A stretch of DNA of 29,684 nt from DATGEP01 sp035310125. GTDB lineage: Bacteria; Chloroflexota; Ktedonobacteria; Ktedonobacterales; JADMIN01. The stretch covers positions 1 through 29,684 of the forward strand of contig DATGEP010000325.1 in NCBI GenBank assembly GCA_035310125.1. The letters run 5' to 3'. This document shows positions 15,223 through 21,988 of the stretch, in pieces (position 1 is the stretch's first letter; each line of letters opens with the position of its first letter). Under the pieces are notes generated by a model that saw nothing but the letters and a program-made list of their open reading frames with translations, made no database searches and was not told the DNA's origin. The position numbers and the translations under genes are program-made.

Positions 15223-15273
15223 CATCCTGACTGCCGGGTGCGTGGGTCAGCGGCAGATACCTGCCAGACCTCT

Positions 15274-15678
15274 CTAGCTGACGCGTTCCAATTCAGCGGC
15301 GCGGCGCTGCGACACTGCGTACGCCTGCTCCTGAAGCGGCGCGGCGCCAGTCAGGCCCAGCCGCGCATACGCGGCGCGGATGCCCGTGATGTACTCCTCT
15401 ACCGCTTCGTCAGTGACGAAAAAGTCGGGGTCCACGTCGAACGCCTGCGCCAGCAGCACGCACTGCACCGGATCAGGTTGTGCCAGTGCGCCTTGCTCCA
15501 GCAAGTCTACGAGCTGTGTGACCGACACCCGCCCGTGGGTACGAGCGGCCACCTCGAACAGCGAGAGCGTCGTGCCCTCGTCGCTCAGATGTGTGCGCAG
15601 CAAAAGGCCGAGCCGGCGATAGAACGTCCACCGCGCGGCGGCGGACCGAGATGTTGGCGTGTCGGATGTCTCAATCAC
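15274..15678 (-). CDS. XRE-like helix-turn-helix regulator
   Basis: A 134-residue protein. The central part (about residues 45-95) reads like the degenerate XRE/Cro-type HTH of small bacterial regulators: SVTQLVDLLEQGALAQPDPVQCVLLAQAFDVDPDFFVTDE, with the usual pattern of a recognition region, a Pro-containing turn, LA-xFxVxPxFF and an acidic stretch. A helical, probably dimerising C-terminus follows. The GTG at 15676-15678 is chosen because AGAGGA lies 7 nt upstream; the ATG at 15708 has no ribosome binding site. It lies 63 nt downstream of the small Cys-rich gene on the same strand, probably co-transcribed, and ends before a strong terminator. It could regulate the NACHT gene; that is inference. 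Confidence 0.68.
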   Translation of the reverse strand: MIETSDTPTSRSAAARWTFYRRLGLLLRTHLSDEGTTLSLFEVAARTHGRVSVTQLVDLLEQGALAQPDPVQCVLLAQAFDVDPDFFVTDEAVEEYITGIRAAYARLGLTGAAPLQEQAYAVSQRRAAELERVS

Positions 15679-15741
15679 GAAAAAGTCCTCTCGAAGCGGC
15701 GACAACATGCCGCCAATCAGCGATACCGCCGTACGAATCCA

Positions 15742-15942
15742 TCACTTCACCGTAGTGCCGCGCGCGAACACCCCGCACATGGCACACTTTTCGGAGCATA
15801 TCACAGTTTGGTCACATCCGCAAGGAAAACGCGGGTCGAAATAGCCGGCTGGTAATTGGTGGCCTGGGTACTGGCATGCGTGCGCGGCTGCGTCGGAGCA
15901 TCCGCCGGACGTCTGCCTCCGAACCGACACCCGGCGGCCCAT
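15742..15942 (-). CDS. Small Cys-rich protein (66 aa), unknown function
   Basis: A 66-residue protein with an almost ideal Shine-Dalgarno (AGGAGG, 5 nt before the ATG at 15942), which argues for a real gene despite its size. The N-terminus is basic (MGRRVSVRRQ). The C-terminal half has the cysteine cluster CGCDQTVICSEKCAMCG (C-x-C-x5-C-x3-C-x2-C), with two more Cys and two His earlier, suggesting a small zinc- or iron-sulfur-binding domain. No family recognised. It precedes the XRE-like regulator by 63 nt on the same strand and may act with it. It may also be a chance frame; the ribosome binding site and Cys spacing are the only support. Confidence 0.5.
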   Translation of the reverse strand: MGRRVSVRRQTSGGCSDAAAHACQYPGHQLPAGYFDPRFPCGCDQTVICSEKCAMCGVFARGTTVK

Positions 15943-16507
15943 ACGGTGGCCTCCTGTTGGTGATGAAGTCGTACGGTGCGCTCGCGGCTCAGATCATCAG
16001 GTGAGGCTACAGTGGCGCTTCCAGCCTAACCCGTGTCGCGCACATCGTGCCCCCTCAACTCGTGACCGCACCTGGCTGCATCTGTCCGTTCCCCTCGCTC
16101 GTTCCGCATCATATGCTGTATCAGCCAGCATACGGGGTGAATTATGAAGGTGAGCATCGTAATGAGCGAAAGTGGTTTCGTCACGTTCAGCCAGACGCAT
16201 CACCCAGATCTCGAATTCCGGCAGAATCGGCAACCGCCGCTGCGCACGAATCTCGAATTCCGGCAGAATCGGCAACCGCCTCCCCGTGCGCGGCACGCGC
16301 GACATGCGCTATGTCGAGCGGATCTCGAATTCCGGCAGAATCGGCAACCGCCTCATTTGCCTTGCTACCTCAGAAAGCTCCATGCTACGATGAGGTGCGG
16401 ACACGGCTGATGAGACATGCGCACGCGCCACGCCGGCACCTACGACCACAGCGTGCGACCGCGTATTGCCGCGAAGGGACAAAGCTTCACCTGGGAAGAG
16501 GTTTCGT
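15943..16507. other. Non-coding stretch with repeats upstream of the MBL-glgB operon
   Basis: About 565 nt between the start of the Cys-rich gene and the start of the MBL-fold hydrolase. It contains a perfect 7-bp hairpin, TATGCTG-tatcagc-CAGCATA (16112-16132), and three identical 31-nt direct repeats (16208-16352). Several frames run open through the repeats on both strands because the repeat spacing is a multiple of three. None shows a good start site or a recognisable domain, so I treat the region as non-coding. Confidence 0.5.
16208..16352. repeat. Three identical 31-nt direct repeats
   Basis: Copies at 16208-16238, 16250-16280 and 16322-16352 are identical, beginning ATCTCGAATTCCGG and ending CGGCAACCGCC. 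Intervals are 11 and 41 nt of unrelated sequence, so start-to-start periods are 42 and 72, both multiples of three. Each copy holds the small inverted repeat ATTC-cggca-GAAT. The unequal short spacers are unlike CRISPR. Read as protein, the plus strand gives DLEFRQNRQPP or NLEFRQNRQPP three times. Confidence 0.85.
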
Positions 16508-17482
16508 GTGGAAGATTCCGACAAGCGACTTGCGACCCAGATCGCCGATGACCTCTGGCTTCTCGATACCATGTATCAGGGCGAGCCAGGCGTCATTGCC
16601 AGCTATCTCCTGACTGGTCCCGACGGCCTCGCGCTGGTGGATGTCGGCTCCGGCGCCTCCGTCAATCAGCTTCTGGCGGGCGTGCGCGAGTCCGGTTTCG
16701 ACCCTGAGCAGATCCAGCATCTCGTGCTCACCCACGTCCACCTCGATCATGCCGGGGCATCAGGCATCCTGACGCGCCTGCTTCCCCGTGCGCATGTATA
16801 CGTCCACCGCATCGGCGCGCCGCACCTGATAGACCCCACAAAGCTGATTAGCAGCGCCACCCGCATCTACGGCGACCGCATGCGCCAGCTCTGGGGCGAG
16901 ATGGAGCCGGTGCCCGCCGGCCGCATCACACGTCTTGACGACGGCGCCGTGCTGCGGGTCGGGTCGCGGACGCTTACGGCGCTCTACACACCTGGCCATG
17001 CCGTCCATCACCTCGCCTTTCACGATGCCGCCCGCCGCGAGATTTTCACCGGCGATGTCGCCGGTGTTCGGCTCCAGGGGATGGACTTTGTGCGCCCGCC
17101 GACTCCTCCGCCGGACCTCAGCCTCGAAGATTGGAACGCCAGTTTAGACCGGCTTGCCGCCCTCGACGCTGTTCGGCTTTTCCTCCCGCACTTTGGCCCG
17201 GCCACCGGTGTGCCGGAGCACTTTGCACAGCTGCGCCATCATCTTGCTGAATGGGGCGAGCTGCTATTACCGGCAATTCGTGACAACGCACCCGATGCAA
17301 CGCTCGCTAGCATACTCGCTACGCATGCCGATGCTCAGGTTGCTCGCGCCTCGCATGGTATGGACGAGATTGCCGTTCGCCGCTACGAGCTCGCCACCAA
17401 CTATCTCATGAGCGCTCAGGGGTACGCGCGCTACTATCGCAAGTACCACCCTGAGCTTTCTCAGGCGGCCGGCGCCTCCTAA
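16508..17482 (+). CDS. MBL-fold metallo-hydrolase
   Basis: A 324-residue metallo-beta-lactamase-fold hydrolase. The metal site is THVHLDHAG (H76, H78, D80, H81), followed by LYTPGHAVHH (third-site His), IFTGDVAGV (bridging Asp) and a later LPHFGP with the last His. About 100 helical residues close the protein. Family knowledge: binuclear Zn/Fe hydrolases acting on thioesters, phosphodiesters, lactones and similar; the substrate is not determined. The GTG at 16508 is chosen because GGGAAGAGG lies about 8 nt upstream; the frame is open from 16466 (ATG), which lacks such a site. glgB follows after 12 nt, so the two are almost certainly co-transcribed. Confidence 0.87.
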   Translation: MEDSDKRLATQIADDLWLLDTMYQGEPGVIASYLLTGPDGLALVDVGSGASVNQLLAGVRESGFDPEQIQHLVLTHVHLDHAGASGILTRLLPRAHVYVHRIGAPHLIDPTKLISSATRIYGDRMRQLWGEMEPVPAGRITRLDDGAVLRVGSRTLTALYTPGHAVHHLAFHDAARREIFTGDVAGVRLQGMDFVRPPTPPPDLSLEDWNASLDRLAALDAVRLFLPHFGPATGVPEHFAQLRHHLAEWGELLLPAIRDNAPDATLASILATHADAQVARASHGMDEIAVRRYELATNYLMSAQGYARYYRKYHPELSQAAGAS

Positions 17483-17494
17483 AAGGACTCCACG

Positions 17495-19888
17495 ATGAAC
17501 ACGCCAGCCTCCGCCGGCCCGACCGCCGGGTACGCCGATTCACTGGATCAGGGCGCCATTGATGCCCTGGTCAACGGTAGGCATGGCGCCCCGTTCGACG
17601 TCCTGGGGTCTCGTGTTGTTTCGCGCGATGGCGTGCATCTTTGGATTGTTCGCGCCTTCATCCCTGGCGCTCATCGCGTAACAATCATTGTGGAGCCGGA
17701 GGCGGCGCTCGCTGGCAAGGATGGCCATGCCAAGCCACGACCCGACACGCTGCCCATGCGCCAGACACACCCTGCCGGCCTGTTTAGCCTCGTCGTGCCA
17801 AGTGACGTCGCCTATCCCTACCAGTTGGAAATTGAGCGCTTCTCGGGTGTTGTCGAGCGCGTCGCGGATCCCTACGCATTCCCACCGCTCTTGTCGGATT
17901 ACGATATTCATCTCATGGCCGAAGGCAAGCATCAGGATCTCTATAAGCGTTTGGGAGCGCACCCGCGTGTCGTCAACGGTATCGCGGGAGTCGTCTTCGC
18001 TGTGTGGGCGCCAAACGCTCGGCGTGTCAGTGTCGTCGGCGATTTCAATGGCTGGGACGAGCGCATCAACCCGATGCGGCTGCGCTCCAATGGCGTGTGG
18101 GAGCTGTTTCTACCGGGCATTGTTCCCGGCGCGCTCTACAAGTACGCCATCTTGTCCTGGAGCCATGACTATCGCGTCCTCAAGGCTGATCCTTTCGCCT
18201 TCGCCGCGGAAGTGCGGCCTGGCACGGCCTCGCGCGTGTGGGATCTCGGCGGCTATACCTGGGGCGATGACGAATGGCTGCGCCAGCGGCTGCAACGCAA
18301 CGCGCCCGACGCCCCGATGAGCGTCTACGAAATCCATCCAGGCTCATGGAAACCGGCATCCAGTTCCGGCGCGCACAATGTAACGTATCGTGACCTCGCC
18401 CACCAGCTCGTCCCATACGTCAGGGATCTCGGCTACACCCACATCGAGCTTATGCCCATTGCCGAGCATCCATTCGACGGCTCCTGGGGTTACCAGGTCA
18501 CGGGATACTTCGCCCCTACCAGTCGTTTTGGGACGCCGCAGGACTTCATGTATTTCGTGGACTTCTGTCACCAACATGATATCGGCGTCCTGCTGGATTG
18601 GGTACCCGCCCATTTCCCGAAAGACCAGCATGGCCTGGCTTTCTTCGATGGCACCCACCTCTACGAGCACGAGGATCCACGCCGCGGCGAACAGCGTGAT
18701 TGGGGCACGCTCGTCTTCAACTTCGGCCGCAACGAAGTGCGTAACTTCCTCATTTCCAACGCTGTCTTCTGGTTGGAGCAGTATCACATTGACGGCTTGC
18801 GCGTAGACGCCGTCGCCTCCATGCTGTACCTCGACTACTCGCGTAAATCAGGCGAATGGTTGCCCAATCGCTATGGTGGTCGCGAAAACCTCGACGCGGT
18901 GAGTTTTCTGCGCGAGTGCAATGCCATTATCCACGAGCGCGACGCGCATGCCGTCATGATCGCTGAAGAATCCACCGCCTGGCCCTATGTCACAGCGCCT
19001 GTCTCAGAAGGCGGTTTGGGCTTTTCGCTCAAATGGAATATGGGCTGGATGCATGACATCCTGGAGTACATGAAGTACGAGCCAATTCACCGCAGTTTTC
19101 ACCACAGTGAGCTGACGTTCTCGTTCGTGTACGCCTTTTCTGAGAAGTTTATTCTCCCCTTCTCGCATGACGAAGTCGTTCACATCAAAGGATCGCTGCT
19201 CAACAAGATGCCCGGCGATGTGTGGCAGAAGTTCGCCAACCTGCGGGCGCTCTACACCTTCATGTACGCCCATCCTGGCAAGAAGCTGCTCTTCATGGGT
19301 GGTGAGTTTGGCCAGTGGTCCGAGTGGAACTTTGCCGGATTCCTTGACTGGTATCTCCTCGATCCGTCTACGCCCGATTCGACCCGCCACGAGCAGCTGC
19401 GCAGTCTCATCCGCGACTTGAACAGCCTGATGCGCGCGCATCCAGCGCTCTACGAGGGCGATTTCAGCGCCGAAGGATTCGCGTGGATTGACGGCTCCGA
19501 TACCGCCAATAGCGTCATTGCGTTTATGCGCTTTGGCAAGGAGCGGCGCGACCCGCTCGTGATCGTCTGCAACTTCACGCCGGTGCCGCGCTACGAATAT
19601 CGCGTCGGTGTGCCAAGTCTCAGCCGCTATGAGGAGATTTTGAACTCAGATGCCGGCGTATATGGTGGCGGCAATCTCGGCAACCTCGGCGGTGTGGACG
19701 CCAGCCCCGTACCAATGCACGGACACGAGCAGTCCATCGCGCTCACACTTCCTCCGCTTTCGACGGTGATCTTCCAGGCCGGTAAGCCACTTTCCATTCG
19801 ATCCAGGCCGCACTCGAAAGCGGCCACGGGAGCCACGAAACGCCCGCCACGTCGCGGCAAAGTAGCACCGCCGAAGCAGGATGCATAA
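17495..19888 (+). CDS. glgB: 1,4-alpha-glucan branching enzyme
   Basis: A 797-residue GH13 glycogen branching enzyme that cuts alpha-1,4 glucan chains and rejoins them by alpha-1,6 links. Two N-terminal CBM48-like domains (about 15-130 and 160-265, the second with VSVVGDFNGWDERINPM) precede the barrel. Catalytic residues are visible: nucleophile D438 in DGLRVDAV, acid/base E491 in IAEEST, and D559 in FSHDEVVH. GSWGYQVTGYFAPTSRFGTPQD is the family signature. The C-terminal beta domain is followed by a basic, Pro/Arg/Lys-rich tail of about 35 residues that ordinary GlgB proteins (about 630-730 residues) lack. AAAGGA precedes the ATG. No glgA, glgC or glgP is in the window; its partner here is the MBL-fold hydrolase. 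Confidence 0.96.
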   Translation: MNTPASAGPTAGYADSLDQGAIDALVNGRHGAPFDVLGSRVVSRDGVHLWIVRAFIPGAHRVTIIVEPEAALAGKDGHAKPRPDTLPMRQTHPAGLFSLVVPSDVAYPYQLEIERFSGVVERVADPYAFPPLLSDYDIHLMAEGKHQDLYKRLGAHPRVVNGIAGVVFAVWAPNARRVSVVGDFNGWDERINPMRLRSNGVWELFLPGIVPGALYKYAILSWSHDYRVLKADPFAFAAEVRPGTASRVWDLGGYTWGDDEWLRQRLQRNAPDAPMSVYEIHPGSWKPASSSGAHNVTYRDLAHQLVPYVRDLGYTHIELMPIAEHPFDGSWGYQVTGYFAPTSRFGTPQDFMYFVDFCHQHDIGVLLDWVPAHFPKDQHGLAFFDGTHLYEHEDPRRGEQRDWGTLVFNFGRNEVRNFLISNAVFWLEQYHIDGLRVDAVASMLYLDYSRKSGEWLPNRYGGRENLDAVSFLRECNAIIHERDAHAVMIAEESTAWPYVTAPVSEGGLGFSLKWNMGWMHDILEYMKYEPIHRSFHHSELTFSFVYAFSEKFILPFSHDEVVHIKGSLLNKMPGDVWQKFANLRALYTFMYAHPGKKLLFMGGEFGQWSEWNFAGFLDWYLLDPSTPDSTRHEQLRSLIRDLNSLMRAHPALYEGDFSAEGFAWIDGSDTANSVIAFMRFGKERRDPLVIVCNFTPVPRYEYRVGVPSLSRYEEILNSDAGVYGGGNLGNLGGVDASPVPMHGHEQSIALTLPPLSTVIFQAGKPLSIRSRPHSKAATGATKRPPRRGKVAPPKQDA

Positions 19889-19891
19889 TGG

Positions 19892-19935
19892 CAGCTCGCC
19901 CGCTTTAAGCCGGTGCGCGAGTGGCGGGCTAGCCG
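19892..19935. terminator. Possible convergent terminator hairpin
   Basis: In the 40-nt space between the convergent glgB and thioesterase genes, GCTcGCCCGC can pair with GCGGGCtAGC around a loop of about 17 nt. No T-run follows on either strand, so the call is weak. Confidence 0.3.
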
Positions 19936-20771
19936 GCTCCATGTGGGACCAGCAGATGCTCCGAGAACGCCCTCACCGTCGTTGCGCCCGTCGCGAGATT
20001 GACAATCTCCTGCGAGGCCGCGAGCATTCGGCTGCCCAACGTAGCGATGGAGGTCTCAATCCGCACGCCATCGCCAGGTAGTGTTGGCCGCGCGTACTCG
20101 ATGGTGTAGCGGCGCGGCAGGGCGACTCGCCCTGCCGCGAGCTCCGAAGCGGTCGCCAGCGCAGCGTGCAGCTCTTCATACAGCCAGTCCACGTAGGTGC
20201 AGTTGTTCACATGTTGCTGTGTGTCCGCTTCATACTCTCGCGCGACCAGCTCAGTCTGCCGCCCGGGTTCATCCTGCTTCAGCCTACTGCCTGGTCTAGT
20301 AGTGAAGTTTCGCATCGCATGTCCCAGTAACGGGAAGCGCGCGAGCAGCTCATCGTGTATTCGCATCGGTGTGGCCCGATAGCGATCAATATACGCCCAC
20401 CGCGCTCGCGCCCGTGCCACATGCTTGCCCGTCCGCCTGTTCCACACGGCGTATTCTCGGACCGCCTGCACACGTTTGTAGTCCGAGAGCCACGTCGCCA
20501 GCATCAGCTCGTCGTCTATGCCAGGTAGTTGCGCCAGCGAAAAGCTCATCTCGCGCACAACCCAGGCGGAGCCGTGCATCTCATACCATGTGTGGTCAAA
20601 CCCCAGGTGCGCGGACGCCTCTGTTGCCACATACTCCAGGTAGCGCAAGAGCGTCGCGGGCGCAATTTTGCCACTGCGTAGCACCTCATAGCTGCGTACC
20701 TGGAGCGCGAGCGTATAGGCTCCCGCTGGCGCATCTCCCACCTGCTCCGCCAACGTACTGCTGCCTACCAT
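19929..20771 (-). CDS. Acyl-ACP thioesterase (two hotdog domains, FatA/FatB-like)
   Basis: A 280-residue cytoplasmic enzyme that hydrolyses acyl-ACP to free fatty acid. The N-terminal hotdog is recognisable from LQVRSYEVLRSGKIAPATLLRYLEYVATE and WVVREMSFSLAQLP. The C-terminal hotdog carries the active-site signature YEADTQQHVNNCTYVDWLYE, the bacterial form of the plant DxNxHVNNxxY motif. Length equals the bacterial family. GGAGG lies about 9 nt before the ATG at 20771. It follows the cobalamin adenosyltransferase by 20 nt on the same strand, so they are probably co-transcribed, with no obvious metabolic link. Chain-length preference cannot be told. Confidence 0.86.
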   Translation of the reverse strand: MVGSSTLAEQVGDAPAGAYTLALQVRSYEVLRSGKIAPATLLRYLEYVATEASAHLGFDHTWYEMHGSAWVVREMSFSLAQLPGIDDELMLATWLSDYKRVQAVREYAVWNRRTGKHVARARARWAYIDRYRATPMRIHDELLARFPLLGHAMRNFTTRPGSRLKQDEPGRQTELVAREYEADTQQHVNNCTYVDWLYEELHAALATASELAAGRVALPRRYTIEYARPTLPGDGVRIETSIATLGSRMLAASQEIVNLATGATTVRAFSEHLLVPHGAG

Positions 20772-20791
20772 GCATTTCTGCCTCCACCCAC

Positions 20792-21340
20792 CTATGCCCG
20801 CGACGCCTGCGTGCTTCCGCCTTGCTTTGCTTCGAGGTACCGTGCCAGAATGAATACGACATCAGAGAGCCGGTTGAGATAGCGAACCGTGTCGGCGTTC
20901 GTGGTGATGCCCTCATGCAGCAGTTTCGCCGTCATACGCTCTGCTCGGCGGATGATCGTGCGCGCCAGATCAAGGGCCGCACCGTCTAGAGAGTCCCCTG
21001 GAATGACGAACTTATTGGGAATCTCGACCTCGGTTTTGAGCTCGTCTTCGGTAGTTTCCAGCCATTTGACGTGTTCGCTGGTCATGCGCATTCCCACCGC
21101 GTCAAGGTTTTCTGGCGGCGTGGCTAGCTCTGCCATCAGCACGTAGAGATCCTTCTGCATATGCAGGATGACATCGCGAACGCGCACATCGGCGCATTCT
21201 GCTCTAGCAAGGCCGAGTGCGGAAGTCGCTTCATCTATAGTTCCGAAGGTATCTGGCCGGGCATCATATTTGGGAACGCGCTGGTCGCCCAGCAATCCGG
21301 TGTATCCGGCGTCGCCGGTGCCAGTGGTGACTTTAGCCAT
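20792..21340 (-). CDS. pduO: Cob(I)alamin adenosyltransferase, PduO type
   Basis: A 182-residue ATP:corrinoid adenosyltransferase of the PduO/MMAB family. It makes adenosylcobalamin from ATP and cob(I)alamin for B12-dependent mutases, dehydratases or ribonucleotide reductase. The ATP-binding N-terminus TGTGDAGYTGLLGDQRVPKYD, the FGTIDEATSALG helix, and the C-terminal RTIIRRAER and RYLNRLSDVVFILAR motifs are all present. Full length. A GAGAGG site is 12 nt before the ATG at 21340. No B12 riboswitch box is visible upstream; a perfect 14-bp palindrome is (21375-21388). No B12-dependent enzyme lies in the window. Confidence 0.94.
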   Translation of the reverse strand: MAKVTTGTGDAGYTGLLGDQRVPKYDARPDTFGTIDEATSALGLARAECADVRVRDVILHMQKDLYVLMAELATPPENLDAVGMRMTSEHVKWLETTEDELKTEVEIPNKFVIPGDSLDGAALDLARTIIRRAERMTAKLLHEGITTNADTVRYLNRLSDVVFILARYLEAKQGGSTQASRA

Positions 21341-21374
21341 ATGGATAGCGGACCTCTCTTGGCAAAAGTGAAAG

Positions 21375-21388
21375 TCACGAGCTCGTGA
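21375..21388. promoter_or_regulatory. Perfect 14-bp palindrome upstream of the adenosyltransferase gene
   Basis: TCACGAGCTCGTGA, 35 nt upstream of the minus-strand start at 21340. A TATACT -10-like box lies further upstream on the minus strand (21431-21436), so the palindrome would fall inside the leader, where a repressor could act. No matching -35 box is evident. Confidence 0.4.
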
Positions 21389-21577
21389 TCAGTCCCATCA
21401 GGTTTAGGGTGCTGCACGAGCCCCGTAAGAAGTATAACGCGCGCTGAAACTTCGTATAGCCGAAGACTACGCACAAACGCAGCCAGCGTTGAAAAAGCCG
21501 GTCAAAAGAACTGGCTACCCAGTAACGCCATTCTGTGCTAGCATGATCTCACGACGAGACAGGAGGAGCTTTCTAGC

Positions 21578-21958
21578 ATGGTCTACCTGGAACCCATCCT
21601 GGCTGTAGACGATAGCGCCCCGATCCGCGACATGATCGTGACCATGCTGGCGCCTCGCGGCTATCGCATCGCCACTGCGGCCAACGGCCGCGAGGCGCTA
21701 CGCCGCTTGCGGGCAGCCACTGGCCCATATATTCTCCTATTGGATATTGTCATGCCGGTGCTGGGCGGATTGGGTCTGTGTGAGGAAATTGAGCGTGATG
21801 AGCGCCTCCGAGCAGCAGGCCATAAGATCATTCTCATGTCCTCAACCGCCCGGCTCTCGGCTCCAGAAATGCCCGTTACCGCTGGGCGTCTCGCGAAACC
21901 ATTCACACGGCAGCAGTTGATCGCCGCCATCGAGGCACTGCGCCAGTGGCAACCATAA
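21578..21958 (+). CDS. Single-domain CheY-like response regulator
   Basis: A 126-residue stand-alone receiver domain. The acidic pair D11/D12 (AVDDSAPIRDM), the phospho-acceptor D56 (LLLDIVMP), the switch Ser/Thr (LMSST, 88-90) and K107 (LAKPF) are all in place, so it should be phosphorylated by a histidine kinase. No output domain is attached and no kinase lies nearby, so its partners are unknown. AGGAGG sits about 11 nt before the ATG. The recombinase gene follows after 30 nt on the same strand; co-transcription is possible. Confidence 0.93.
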   Translation: MVYLEPILAVDDSAPIRDMIVTMLAPRGYRIATAANGREALRRLRAATGPYILLLDIVMPVLGGLGLCEEIERDERLRAAGHKIILMSSTARLSAPEMPVTAGRLAKPFTRQQLIAAIEALRQWQP

Positions 21959-21988
21959 AACGCTGCATGCTAAACGAGTGGTGGGTGC

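Noticed and set aside
16208..16352. CRISPR array
   Set aside because: Three identical 31-nt repeats look tempting, but the spacers are 11 and 41 nt, too unequal, there are only three copies, and no cas gene is present.
16047..16613. Repeat-containing coding frames over the 31-nt repeats (also 16144-16410 plus and 15997-16305 minus)
   Set aside because: They are open only because repeat periods are multiples of three. No strong ribosome binding site or domain is seen, and the longest frame runs into the MBL-fold gene in another frame.
21341..21577. Cobalamin riboswitch upstream of the adenosyltransferase
   Set aside because: No B12-box-like conserved core was found in either orientation; only a short palindrome and a possible -10 box are seen.
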